Assembly (NCBI GenBank): GCA_963719975.1
Contig: CAVRED010000009.1
Span: forward strand, 124,001 to 188,000
Direction of reading: 5' to 3'
DNA: 64,000 nt
DNA from: Poindextera sp963719975
GTDB taxonomy: Bacteria; Pseudomonadota; Alphaproteobacteria; Caulobacterales; Caulobacteraceae
The position numbers and the translations under genes are program-made. This document shows, in pieces, positions 44,196 through 54,606 of the stretch (position 1 is its first letter; each line of letters begins with the position of its first letter). The notes under the pieces were generated by a model that searched no databases, had not been told where the DNA came from, and saw only the letters and a program-made list of their open reading frames with translations.

Positions 44196-44651
44196 TCAGT
44201 GTCCTTCGTCGACGCCCAATATGGCGCCGGTTTCCGCATCGACCATATAGTCGATCCGCCGCCCATCGGGCTCGGCCCAGCGCACGCGGTAGGCCGGACG
44301 GCCGTCCCACTGCTCGAGGCCTGCATCCAGCTCGCGACCAGGACCGCGCCGGCGGATGGAATTGATCGCCTGTCCGAGCGGAACATAGAGCTTCTGCCGA
44401 ACGCCGGCGCGCACGGCGTCCTGTTGGGCGCCCCAGCCGGCTCCGAGCGAGTCGTTATGGGCCGGGCCAGGGGGTCCGTGCGTCGGCGGCGGTTGCGGTC
44501 CGCGCCCGTAGGTCGGCTGATCGTGCATGGGTTGCGGGAAGCCGTGCGAACCCGGATCGCCATGGCCCGAATTCGTGCGCCATTGCGCCGTGGCGGCTCC
44601 ACCGAGGAGCACAACCAGGAGCGCAGCGAGAAGGGCCGGCGTCCGTTTCAT
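44196..44651 (-). CDS. Exported PepSY-domain protein
   Basis: A 151-residue protein with a signal peptide (hydrophobic residues 5-20), a His/Pro/Gly-rich linker (about 25-70) and a C-terminal PepSY domain (YVPLGQAINSIRR, then AYRVRWAEPDGRRIDYMVDAETGAILG). PepSY domains often accompany two-component systems and may inhibit or sense in the periplasm. The gene starts 65 bases after the DnaJ-like gene and directly precedes the response regulator. Confidence 0.85.
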   Translation of the reverse strand: MKRTPALLAALLVVLLGGAATAQWRTNSGHGDPGSHGFPQPMHDQPTYGRGPQPPPTHGPPGPAHNDSLGAGWGAQQDAVRAGVRQKLYVPLGQAINSIRRRGPGRELDAGLEQWDGRPAYRVRWAEPDGRRIDYMVDAETGAILGVDEGH

Positions 44652-44716
44652 CGCCGCTTTCTAGAGTGCATGCGCTGAATAGCGGCTGAATAGACTCCGT
44701 CGCGCCGGTCGTCGAT

Positions 44717-45631
44717 CTAGCCGCGCCGCTTGGGCGCATACGGGCGCGACTTCCGCCAGGATTCGGCGAACCGCTCGAGCTCGGCGTCGCGCGCATCGGG
44801 CAGCATGACCATCAGCCGTGCAAGCAGGTCGCCCCGCCCGCCGCGGGCGCCTGGCAGCCCGCGTCCCTTGAGCCTGAGCGTCGAACCCGAGTTGGAGCCC
44901 TTGGGCACGGTCAGCGTGACCGGTCCCTCCGGCGTCGGCGCCTCGACCTTTGCGCCCAAGACCGCGTCCGGCACCGAGACGGGCAGATCCATGACCAGGT
45001 TGTCGCCCTCGCGCCGGAACAGCGGGTGTGGGCGGATCGCGATCTCGATCAAGGCGTCGCCCGCGCCGGCGCGGCCTGGCGCGCCTTGCCCCTTGAGCCG
45101 CAGCACCTGGCCCTCGGCGGCGCCCTTCGGAATGGTCACGTCGATCGTGCGTCCGTCGGAGAAGGAGATGCGCCTGCGCCCGCCCTTGATTGCATCCTCG
45201 AGGTCGATCTCGACGCGCGCGCGGACGTCGGACCCGCGCTGGGGGCCAGCGTTGAAGCCGGAGAAGCCGCCGCGCTGGCCGCCGCGGCCGGCAAACATCT
45301 CACCGAGGATCTCGCTCAGGTCGACATCCTCGAACGCCGCGCCGCCCCGGCCGCCCTCGAAGCCGCCGCCGAAGGGACCGCCGCCGGAGAACCCGCGCAT
45401 GGTCTCGCGGCCGTCGGCGTCGATCTCGCCCCGGTCGAATTTCTTGCGCTTTTCGGGATCGTCGAGAAAGTCGAAGGCGGCCGAAACCCGCTTGAACCGC
45501 TCCTCGGCGGCCTTGTTGCCTGGGTTCTTGTCGGGATGCAGCTGCTTGGCGAGCTTGCGGAACGCGCGCCTGATCTCGTCCGCGCTCGCCTCACGCGAGA
45601 CGCCGAGCTCCTGATACGGATCTTGCGCCAA
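44717..45631 (-). CDS. DnaJ-family protein (CbpA/DnaJ-like co-chaperone)
   Basis: A 304-residue protein: J-domain with HPD at residues 32-34 (LHPDKNPGNK), a Gly/Phe-rich region (about 78-130) and two C-terminal substrate-binding domains with GRAGAGDALIEIAIRPHPLFRREGDNL and LVLRLKGRGLPGARGGRGDLLARL-type sequence. It lacks the CxxCxGxG zinc fingers of DnaJ, so it is closer to CbpA and would activate DnaK. Confidence 0.92.
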   Translation of the reverse strand: MAQDPYQELGVSREASADEIRRAFRKLAKQLHPDKNPGNKAAEERFKRVSAAFDFLDDPEKRKKFDRGEIDADGRETMRGFSGGGPFGGGFEGGRGGAAFEDVDLSEILGEMFAGRGGQRGGFSGFNAGPQRGSDVRARVEIDLEDAIKGGRRRISFSDGRTIDVTIPKGAAEGQVLRLKGQGAPGRAGAGDALIEIAIRPHPLFRREGDNLVMDLPVSVPDAVLGAKVEAPTPEGPVTLTVPKGSNSGSTLRLKGRGLPGARGGRGDLLARLMVMLPDARDAELERFAESWRKSRPYAPKRRG

Positions 45632-45746
45632 GGGTCTCTACGCCGCCTTCGTCCCGGGTGATTCCGGCAAGATTAGATTGGACGGCCCCCCGTGTCCTGC
45701 AAGGCCGAGTGTTGTATTATTGCCACATGGCGCCTGCGCCATCGTC

Positions 45747-46211
45747 CTAGTCCGCGCCGCGCTCGACCAGCAGGTCCGGGGCCTCGAATTCGAGCGCGTC
45801 CTCGGGGTCGCCAAGCACCGCCTCCGAGATGGTTTGCCCGCGCACGCTGACACCGGCCGTGTGCACCGTCTCCGGGTCGCCCGAGACCAGCGGATGCCAC
45901 CAGGCCAGGCCGCGGCCCTCGTTCAAACGTCGGTAGGCGCAGCTCTTCGGCATCCACATCAGGTCGTCGATGTTGCCCGGGGTGAGCTTGATGCAGTCGG
46001 GCACCTTGACCTTGCGATTGGCGTAGTCAGTGCACCGGCAGAGCGCGGAGTCGAACAGGCGGCAGTGCACCCGCGTCGGCACGATCTCGCCCGAGACCTC
46101 GTCCTCGAAGCGCACCAGGCAGCACAGCCCGCAGCCGTCGCAGAGGCTCTCCCACTCCGTCGCCGTCATCTCTTCGAGAGACTTCGTCTCCCAGAAAGGC
46201 TTGCCTGTCAT
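45747..46211 (-). CDS. YcgN-family (UPF0260) cysteine-cluster protein
   Basis: A 154-residue protein with the conserved cysteine cluster CDGCGLCC near the N-terminus (about residues 27-34), then CRLFDSALCRCTDYANR and PKSCAYRRL. The many cysteines suggest an iron-sulphur or zinc site; no function is proven. I chose the ATG at 46211; longer frames run into the divergent PBP gene. The two genes are 58 bases apart. Confidence 0.87.
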   Translation of the reverse strand: MTGKPFWETKSLEEMTATEWESLCDGCGLCCLVRFEDEVSGEIVPTRVHCRLFDSALCRCTDYANRKVKVPDCIKLTPGNIDDLMWMPKSCAYRRLNEGRGLAWWHPLVSGDPETVHTAGVSVRGQTISEAVLGDPEDALEFEAPDLLVERGAD

Positions 46212-46269
46212 CGTCGTTGGGCCGCTACAAGCGTTCAAGCCGCTGCGACGCAGTATAGAAGCCCGAGTT

Positions 46270-48516
46270 GTGACAGAGCCACCCGCCCGAGAGTCGCCGC
46301 CGGCGCCGCGATTTGGCCGCGCCACGCCCGGCGCCGCGCGCCGTCCGCCGCCCCCGCCCCCGCCGAGGAAGCGGCGGCGCATCTGGCCGATCTTCGTCTC
46401 GGTGTTCGTGGCGATCCTGCTCGGCGGCCTCGCCGTGGGGTTGGTCGCCGCCAAGACCTTCATCGACAGCGTTCCCGACGTGCCCGACCGCCAGAGCCTG
46501 GAGGTGGTGAACCAGGCGCCGGGCATGACCTTCCAGGACGTGACAGGCCGGGTGATCGCAACCCGAGGGCCGAAGCACGGCCACGCCGTCCACCTTTCCG
46601 AGCTGCCGGCCTATGTGCCGCACGCCTTCCTCGCTGCCGAGGACCGCCGCTTCTACGAGCACGGACCGGTCGACTTCCAGGGCATCGCGCGCGCCGCCTG
46701 GATCAACTGGCGCGCCGGCCACACCGTGCAGGGCGGCTCGACCCTGACCCAGCAGCTCGCCAAGACGCTGTTCCTCAGCCCGCAGCAGACCCTTCGCCGC
46801 AAGCTGGAGGAGGCGGTGATCGCCTATCGGCTCGAGGGCGAGATGAGCAAGGACGAGGTGCTCGAGCTCTACCTGAACCGCATCTTCTTCGGCGACAACG
46901 CCTACGGCATCGATGCGGCCGCCCAGACCTACTTCGGTCGTCCGGCCAGCCAGCTGACCTTGAGCCAGGCGGCGCTGCTCGCCTCGCTGCCCAAAGCGCC
47001 GACCCGGCTCGCGCTGACCAACGACATGGACGCGGCGCTGGCCCGCTCGCGCATCGTGCTGACGATCATGCACGACGAGGGCTGGATCACCACCGCCGAC
47101 GAGGAGCAGGCGCTCTCGCACCCGCCGGAACTCGCGCCCGAGGCGCCTGGCGAGGGCGACTTCGGCTACGTGCTCGACATGGCGGCCCAGCAGGCCGTGC
47201 AGATCGCCGGCGGCCAGGCGCCGGACCTGGTGGTCAAGCTGACGGTCGACCCCGCTTTGCAGACGGCCGCCCAATCGATCGTGCGCGAGACCATCGACAC
47301 CGACGGCAAGCGGACGAACATCCACCAGGCCGCGCTCGTCCTGCTCGCGCCAGACGGCGGCATCCGCGCGCTGGTCGGCGGCCGCGATCATCAGCTGTCG
47401 GCCTACAACAGGGCGACCCAGGCCGAGCGGCAGCCTGGGTCGTCGTTCAAGCCGTTCGTCTACGCCGCCGCGCTCGAGAACGGCGTGCGCCCGACCGACA
47501 CGCGCCAGGATGCACCCATCCGCATCGGCCTTTGGTCGCCGCAGAACTACGGCGGCGGCTACCATGGGACGGTCACGGTGGCGACGGCGCTGGCCCACTC
47601 CATCAACACGGTCGCGGTGCGGCTCGCGAACGAGGTGGGGACGGCCAAGATCGCCGACATCGCCCATCGCTTCGGGATCAAGAGCATTCCGGCCGACCCG
47701 CAACTCTCGATCGCGCTCGGCGCTTACGAGGTGAACCTCCTGGAGCTCACCTCGGCGTTCCAGGTGTTCCAGCAGCAGGGCCAGCGCAGCGACCCCTATC
47801 TGATCGCCGAGATCTCGACCCAGCGCGGCGACGTCATCTTCGTCCATCCACAGTCCTCGGGCGTCCTGGTCTACGACCAGGCCAATGCCGGGATGATGGT
47901 GCGCATGATGGAAGGCGTGATCACCGGCGGCACGGGCACACGCGCGGGGTTCGGGCGCCCTGCCGCGGGCAAGACGGGCACGACGCAGGACTACAAGGAC
48001 GCCTGGTTCGTCGGCTTCACGCCCGACTGGGTGTGCGGCGTCTGGGTCGGCAACGACGACGGGCAGCCGACCCACGGGGTGACCGGGGGCGAGATCCCGG
48101 CCGAGATCTGGCGGCGGATGATGATGGTCGCCCACCAGAACGTCCCGGTGCACGATTTCGCCTGGCTGCCAGCGGAAACGCCGGCCGAGCAGACGGCGGA
48201 GGCCACGGACTCGGGCGAGCCGCCCGATGCTGAGCAGCGCGGCGCCTTCTACGACGGCCTCTCGGGCGACTTTGACCGCGCCGCCAACGGCGAGACCGAC
48301 CGCGACATGGAACCGACCGGCGGCCAGGACCCTTCCGACCGCGACTTCGCCCCGCGCGACGACCGCGACGATTCCGGCCCGCCGCCCGAGCGATACGAAC
48401 GGCCGCGCTACGATCCAGGCGATGCGTCCGACACGCCGCCGCCAGTTCGCGACCCCGGCGACGACCGTCGCGACGAGCCTTCGCCACCGCGCGCCGATCC
48501 GGAACGCGACCGCTGA
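46270..48516 (+). CDS. Penicillin-binding protein 1A family (transglycosylase and transpeptidase)
   Basis: A 748-residue bifunctional peptidoglycan synthase. A Pro/Arg-rich cytoplasmic N-terminus is followed by one membrane helix (about 38-60), the GT51 domain with AAEDRRFYEHG (Glu124) and GGSTLTQQLAKTL, and the transpeptidase domain with SSFK (Ser391-Lys394), an SIN motif and KTGTTQ (about 568). The last 110 residues are an unusual Asp/Arg/Pro-rich tail. GTG at 46270 is my start. The following ABC-F gene begins at or before the stop. Confidence 0.92.
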   Translation: MTEPPARESPPAPRFGRATPGAARRPPPPPPPRKRRRIWPIFVSVFVAILLGGLAVGLVAAKTFIDSVPDVPDRQSLEVVNQAPGMTFQDVTGRVIATRGPKHGHAVHLSELPAYVPHAFLAAEDRRFYEHGPVDFQGIARAAWINWRAGHTVQGGSTLTQQLAKTLFLSPQQTLRRKLEEAVIAYRLEGEMSKDEVLELYLNRIFFGDNAYGIDAAAQTYFGRPASQLTLSQAALLASLPKAPTRLALTNDMDAALARSRIVLTIMHDEGWITTADEEQALSHPPELAPEAPGEGDFGYVLDMAAQQAVQIAGGQAPDLVVKLTVDPALQTAAQSIVRETIDTDGKRTNIHQAALVLLAPDGGIRALVGGRDHQLSAYNRATQAERQPGSSFKPFVYAAALENGVRPTDTRQDAPIRIGLWSPQNYGGGYHGTVTVATALAHSINTVAVRLANEVGTAKIADIAHRFGIKSIPADPQLSIALGAYEVNLLELTSAFQVFQQQGQRSDPYLIAEISTQRGDVIFVHPQSSGVLVYDQANAGMMVRMMEGVITGGTGTRAGFGRPAAGKTGTTQDYKDAWFVGFTPDWVCGVWVGNDDGQPTHGVTGGEIPAEIWRRMMMVAHQNVPVHDFAWLPAETPAEQTAEATDSGEPPDAEQRGAFYDGLSGDFDRAANGETDRDMEPTGGQDPSDRDFAPRDDRDDSGPPPERYERPRYDPGDASDTPPPVRDPGDDRRDEPSPPRADPERDR

Positions 48517-48548
48517 GCGCTCAGCCGCCCCTGGTCGCGCTGCGCGGC

Positions 48549-50318
<1,770 letters not shown>

Positions 50319-50381
50319 CCCACTTGCCCGGGCCCGTGCGGGCGCGCGATCATTGCACGCGAACAACGCCGGAGGCCGCAC

Positions 50382-51227
50382 ATGCCCCTCGACACCGCAG
50401 ACGATCCCTATGCCGTGCCGGAGGACCTCGCGCCGCGCATCGACGCGCTCGACCTCAGGTCCAACATCCACGACCTCGTCGACGACGGCTACACGGTGAT
50501 CCAGGACCCCGTCGCCCATGCGCTGACCGATCGGGTGCGCGCGGCCATCATCGAATGCGCGCAGGCTACCGAGGGCCGCTCGAAGGGCTACGCCGCGGGC
50601 CTCTTGCTCGGCCGTGACCCCGTTTTCGCCGAGGCCATCGTCGTCCCCAAGCTGCTCGCACTGGTCGAATACCTGCTCGGCCGCGGCTTCATCTTCTCGC
50701 AGCTCGTCGGCTCGATCCGCAAGAAGGGGCCGGGTTCGCTCGGCCTGCACGCCGACAACAGCTGGTTCCCCGCGCCCTTCCCGCCATGGGAGATCATGTG
50801 CACCGCCTGCTGGGTGACCGACGAGTTCACCGAGGAGGCCGGCTCGACGCTCGTCATGCCCGGCACTCACAAGCGCCGCAGCCACCCGCCACGTGACGTG
50901 CGCAAGACGCTCGAGGGCGCCCGCCCCATCGTCGCGCCCAAGGGCTCGCTCGCGCTCTGGAACGGCAATGTCTGGCATGGCAACTACCCGCGCCAGATCG
51001 AAGGCGAGCGCGTGGTCCTGCACATGACCTACACCCGCCTGGGCTTCGCGCCGGTGGAGGACTATCGCCATCTCGACGACGCCTGGCTGGCCGACCAGCC
51101 GCCCCAGATGGCCACGTTGCTGGGCCGCGACCACTTCCTCGGCAAGACGACGGTCGAGAGCGGCGGCGCGGTCCCCTCGCTGCTGCGCAAAACCTACGAG
51201 CAGGTCCACGGGCCGCAAGGCTACTGA
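50382..51227 (+). CDS. Phytanoyl-CoA dioxygenase (PhyH) family protein
   Basis: A 281-residue Fe(II)/2-oxoglutarate oxygenase. The iron site is H123xD125 (LHADNSW) with the distal His199 (NVWHGNYPRQ), and the 2-oxoglutarate arginine is likely Arg204 or Arg210. It would hydroxylate a small organic substrate. It is followed 72 bases later by an ABC importer on the same strand, suggesting import and oxidation of one compound. Confidence 0.87.
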   Translation: MPLDTADDPYAVPEDLAPRIDALDLRSNIHDLVDDGYTVIQDPVAHALTDRVRAAIIECAQATEGRSKGYAAGLLLGRDPVFAEAIVVPKLLALVEYLLGRGFIFSQLVGSIRKKGPGSLGLHADNSWFPAPFPPWEIMCTACWVTDEFTEEAGSTLVMPGTHKRRSHPPRDVRKTLEGARPIVAPKGSLALWNGNVWHGNYPRQIEGERVVLHMTYTRLGFAPVEDYRHLDDAWLADQPPQMATLLGRDHFLGKTTVESGGAVPSLLRKTYEQVHGPQGY

Positions 51228-51299
51228 GCCGGGCGCTTGGCGAAGGGGTTCGCGGCGCCTAGGGTGCGCCGCGGCGATTGCGGGGAGGAGGAGTAAGCT

Positions 51300-52307
51300 T
51301 TGAAAGCCTTGCGTCTGTTGGCCGTCGCGGCCGTCGTTCTGCTCGCCGCCTGCTCGCAGCAGAAGACGACCAACACCGAGGCCAACGGCCTTACGCTCAT
51401 CAAGTTCGCCACAGATTGGCGCGCCCAGGCCGAGCAGGGCGGTTTTTATCAGGCGCTGGCGACCGGCGAGTACAAGAAGCGCGGCCTGGACGTCAGCATC
51501 ATCGAGGGCGGGCCCTCGGTGAACGTGCCGCTGCTGCTCGCCACCAACGCCATCGACGCCGGCATCGGCTCGAACAGCTTCATCGCCGTCAACCAGGCTC
51601 AGCAGAACACCGGCGTGGTCGCGGTCATGGCCACGATGCAGAGCGACCCGCAGGTGCTGATCGCCCACCCCGGCCAGGGCATCAGGTCCATCGCCGACAT
51701 GAAGGGCCGGCCGATCCTGCTCTCCGACGCCTCGGTCACCGCCTTCTGGCTGTGGTTGAAGGCCAAGTATGGCTTCACGGACGCCCAGGTGCGCCCCTAC
51801 ACCAGCTCCGCCGCCTTCATCGAGAACCCGACGGCGATCGAGGAAGGGTATCTGACCAGCGAACCGTTCACGATCGCCAAGACGAGCGGCGTGCAACCGG
51901 CCGTCTTCCTGCTCGCCGACGAGGGCTATCCTGGCTACGCCGCCATGGTGCTGGTGAACAAGAAGCTGATCGCCGCCAATCCTACGGCGGTGAAAGCGTT
52001 CGTCGACGGGACCGCGGCGGGCTGGAAGTCCTACCTCTACGGCGACGCCGCGCCGGGCGACGCGCTGATCCTGAAAGACAATCCGGAGATGACCTCCGAC
52101 CTCCTGGCGTTCGCTCGCCAAAAGATGCGCGAGAAGGGCATCGTCACCGGCGGCGACGCGACGAGTCAGGGGATCGGCGCCATGACCGACGCGCGCTGGC
52201 AGGCGTTCTACGCGACGATCTCCAAGCAGGATCCGTCGGACTATCCGCCGGCGCTGGACTACAAGAAGGCCTACACGCTCCAGTTCCTGCCGACCGGGGT
52301 GAAGTGA
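51300..52307 (+). CDS. ABC transporter substrate-binding lipoprotein (NMT1/ThiY-like)
   Basis: A 335-residue periplasmic binding protein of the NMT1/THI5-like fold used for thiamine precursors, taurine, nitrate and related ligands. The signal peptide ends in the lipobox LLAAC (Cys about 19). The TTG at 51300 has GGAGGAG 9 bases upstream. Conserved parts: FATDWRAQAEQGGFYQAL, TGVVAVMA and SIADMKGRPILLSD. It heads the binding protein, ATPase, permease operon. Confidence 0.88.
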   Translation: MKALRLLAVAAVVLLAACSQQKTTNTEANGLTLIKFATDWRAQAEQGGFYQALATGEYKKRGLDVSIIEGGPSVNVPLLLATNAIDAGIGSNSFIAVNQAQQNTGVVAVMATMQSDPQVLIAHPGQGIRSIADMKGRPILLSDASVTAFWLWLKAKYGFTDAQVRPYTSSAAFIENPTAIEEGYLTSEPFTIAKTSGVQPAVFLLADEGYPGYAAMVLVNKKLIAANPTAVKAFVDGTAAGWKSYLYGDAAPGDALILKDNPEMTSDLLAFARQKMREKGIVTGGDATSQGIGAMTDARWQAFYATISKQDPSDYPPALDYKKAYTLQFLPTGVK

Positions 52308-53056
52308 GCCAAGCCCTCGCCGAACTCGACAACGTCGAAGTCGACTACCCGCGCGGCCCGGCGCTCGGACCGTTCAGCCTGACGATCCAATCTGGCGAGA
52401 TCGTGGGACTGGTCGGGCCGTCCGGGTGCGGGAAGTCGACGGCGATGCGGCTCCTGGCGGGGCTGGAGGCGCCGACGCGGGGGGTGGTGCGCCGCGTCAC
52501 GGCCAAGGGCGACACCGCCGTGGTCTTCCAGGCGCCGACGCTGATGCCCTGGGCAAGCGCCCGCGCCAACGTCGCCTTGCCACTCGAGCTCGACCGTGTT
52601 CGCCGCGACGACGCTCGCGCGCGGGCCGACGAGCTGCTCGATCGCGTCAAGCTGGCCGGCGCCGAACGGGCGAAGCCGGCGCAGCTCTCTGGCGGCATGG
52701 CCATGCGGGTCTCGCTGGCGCGAGCGCTGGTGACCGACCCGAAGCTGCTCTTGCTCGACGAGCCGTTCGCGGCCCTCGACGAGATCACGCGCCGCGCGCT
52801 CGGCGAGGACGTGCACACGCTCTGGGCCGCCTCCAAGCCCGCCATCGTCTTCGTCACCCACAACGTCGAGGAGGCCTGCTACATGGCCGGCCGCGTGGTG
52901 GTGATGACGCCAGGACCAGGCCGACTCGCCGGCGAGACCCCGGTTGAGGGTCTCCTGCCCCGGCCGCCAGGATTCCGCACGAGCGAAGCATTCCGCCACG
53001 CCTGCGAGCGCGTCTCCGCCGATCTCGCTGCCGGCATGCAGGCCGCGAGCGCATGA
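52304..53056 (+). CDS. ABC transporter ATP-binding protein (SsuB/ThiZ-like)
   Basis: A 250-residue ATPase: Walker A GPSGCGKST, Q-loop VFQAPTLMPW, signature LSGGMAMR (a variant), Walker B LLLLDEPFAALD, H-loop FVTHNVEEA. It energises the importer. GTG at 52304 overlaps the binding protein stop (GTGA). Confidence 0.9.
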   Translation: MSQALAELDNVEVDYPRGPALGPFSLTIQSGEIVGLVGPSGCGKSTAMRLLAGLEAPTRGVVRRVTAKGDTAVVFQAPTLMPWASARANVALPLELDRVRRDDARARADELLDRVKLAGAERAKPAQLSGGMAMRVSLARALVTDPKLLLLDEPFAALDEITRRALGEDVHTLWAASKPAIVFVTHNVEEACYMAGRVVVMTPGPGRLAGETPVEGLLPRPPGFRTSEAFRHACERVSADLAAGMQAASA

Positions 53057-53820
53057 AGGGCCTGGTCAACGCCATCGCGCCCGCCGCCCTTATCGTGACC
53101 CTGCTCGCGGTCTGGGAGGCGGCCTGCCGGCTGCTGGCCGTTCCTGTCTTCCTGTTGCCCGCCCCGTCCGAGATCGCGGTCGCGGCGGTGGAGAATGCGC
53201 CGCTCCTGATCGATGCGGCCGCCAACACCCTCTTCATGGCGATCCTCGCGTTCGTCCTGGCCGCAGGGCTGGCCTTCACCGTAGCGCTTCTGATCTCCAC
53301 CCATCCGCTGGCCGAGCGGGCCGTGCAGCCGCTGGCGGTCAGCCTGCAGGTGACGCCAATCATGGCGATCGCGCCGCTTGCGGTGATCTGGGCCGGGCTC
53401 GACCATCCCGACCGCGCCGTCGTCGCGCTGGCGGCCATCGTCGCATTCTTCCCAATCTTTTCTGGTGCGCTCACGGGACTGAAGTCGGCCGATCCGGATC
53501 TGGAGCGGCTGTTCGACCTCTATGGCGCTGGCCCCCTCGATCGGCTGTTTCGGCTTCGGCTGCCCTCGGCGGTTCCATTCCTGCTCGAGGGGCTGAAGGT
53601 CGCGGCGGGACTGGCGCTTATCGGCGCGGTCGTGGCCGAATTCGTCGCCCGCTCGGGCTTGAGCAAGGGGCTCGCGTGGCGACTGATGGAGGCCTCGAAT
53701 CGACTGGAAACGGCCAAGACCTTCGCCGCGCTGTTCGTGCTGGTCCTGATGGGCGTCGGCCTGAACGCGCTGATGCGCGCGGCGGAACGGGCGACGCTGC
53801 GCTGGTGGCGGGGCCGTTAG
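53053..53820 (+). CDS. ABC transporter permease (SsuC/ThiX-like)
   Basis: A 255-residue inner-membrane permease with about six helices and the binding-protein-dependent transport motif around LERLFDLYGAGPLDRLFRLRLPSAVPFLLEGLKVA (EAA loop). It completes the importer and overlaps the ATPase stop by 4 bases. Confidence 0.9.
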   Translation: MKGLVNAIAPAALIVTLLAVWEAACRLLAVPVFLLPAPSEIAVAAVENAPLLIDAAANTLFMAILAFVLAAGLAFTVALLISTHPLAERAVQPLAVSLQVTPIMAIAPLAVIWAGLDHPDRAVVALAAIVAFFPIFSGALTGLKSADPDLERLFDLYGAGPLDRLFRLRLPSAVPFLLEGLKVAAGLALIGAVVAEFVARSGLSKGLAWRLMEASNRLETAKTFAALFVLVLMGVGLNALMRAAERATLRWWRGR

Positions 53821-53827
53821 GCGCGGG

Positions 53828-53859
53828 TTAAGCGGACTGCGTTAAGCCTCCCAGGTTAA
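53828..53859. promoter_or_regulatory. Three TTAA elements at 14-bp spacing
   Basis: GTTAAG occurs at 53827, 53841 and 53855, giving TTAA-N10-TTAA twice. This is not the CtrA spacing (N7), but regular repetition in a 63-base gap suggests a protein-binding site for the operon at 53884. Confidence 0.4.
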
Positions 53860-53883
53860 GGCCGAACAACTGGGGCTCTGTTC

Positions 53884-54606
53884 ATGCGCGCCCTTATTTT
53901 GCTTGTCTCTGTCGCCGGCGCCGCTGCGTTGTCCGCGAGCGCCGTTCGCGCTCAGTCCGACCGCTATGGCCCCGACCAGACCGCCGATCAGCGCGTGGCC
54001 ACATTGGACCGGTCCTACCTCGCCTGGCCAGGCAAGCAGGCTCCCGACTCCGACGTCGGGTCAGCGCAGCAAGCCGAGCCGGTCGAACAGCCCGCGCCCC
54101 CGCCGCCCGAGGCGCCGGTCGCCGCGCAACCGCCTCCGCCACCCGCCGAAGACGCGGGCGCGCCCGCCGTCGCGTCGCTCCCGGCCGTGCTGCCGGCGCC
54201 CGAGCCCGAGGCGACGCCGCCCGCGCCCCAACCGGTCGCAGCCGCCCAGCCGGCGGCGCTTCCAGCCGCGCAACCCACGCCAGCTGCGGCGGCGCAGGCC
54301 GCCCAATCCAGTGGACCGGCGGCGCAGCAGACGGCGGAAGACGCCGGGCGCGCGCGGCTGCCGCCGCACATCTATTCGGTCGCCCGCGAGTACGGCCTGA
54401 CGCCGGATCCGATTCCGTTGCCCACCCAGTTCTTCGCCGACCAGCAGAACCCCGACCTCGCCACGCCGCCGGGGCCGCTGCCTCCGCGCCCTGTGCCGGG
54501 CGCACAGACGGTGAGCAATCCCTCCTCCATCAACACGCCGTCGAACCGGGCTCGCGCGATCGCCCAAGACACGCCGGACCCCGACTCAAGCGACGCCCAG
54601 CAATGA
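53884..54606 (+). CDS. Secreted Pro/Ala-rich protein
   Basis: A 240-residue protein with a signal peptide (cleavage near AVRAQ). After a short N-terminal domain (DRYGPDQTADQRVATLDRSYLAWPGK) comes a 90-residue proline/alanine/glutamine-rich stretch of low complexity, then a C-terminal part with PPHIYSVAREYGLTPDPIPLPTQFF. The stretch could span the periplasm or act as a linker. Its ATGA overlap with DUF2336 indicates co-translation. Confidence 0.75.
   Translation: MRALILLVSVAGAAALSASAVRAQSDRYGPDQTADQRVATLDRSYLAWPGKQAPDSDVGSAQQAEPVEQPAPPPPEAPVAAQPPPPPAEDAGAPAVASLPAVLPAPEPEATPPAPQPVAAAQPAALPAAQPTPAAAAQAAQSSGPAAQQTAEDAGRARLPPHIYSVAREYGLTPDPIPLPTQFFADQQNPDLATPPGPLPPRPVPGAQTVSNPSSINTPSNRARAIAQDTPDPDSSDAQQ

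Noticed and set aside
46225..48153. A long minus-strand frame over the PBP gene
   Set aside because: It mirrors the PBP coding frame and shows no protein-like pattern.
53828..53859. CtrA boxes upstream of the Pro/Ala-rich gene
   Set aside because: The TTAA spacing is N10, not N7, so I list it only as an unassigned repeated motif.
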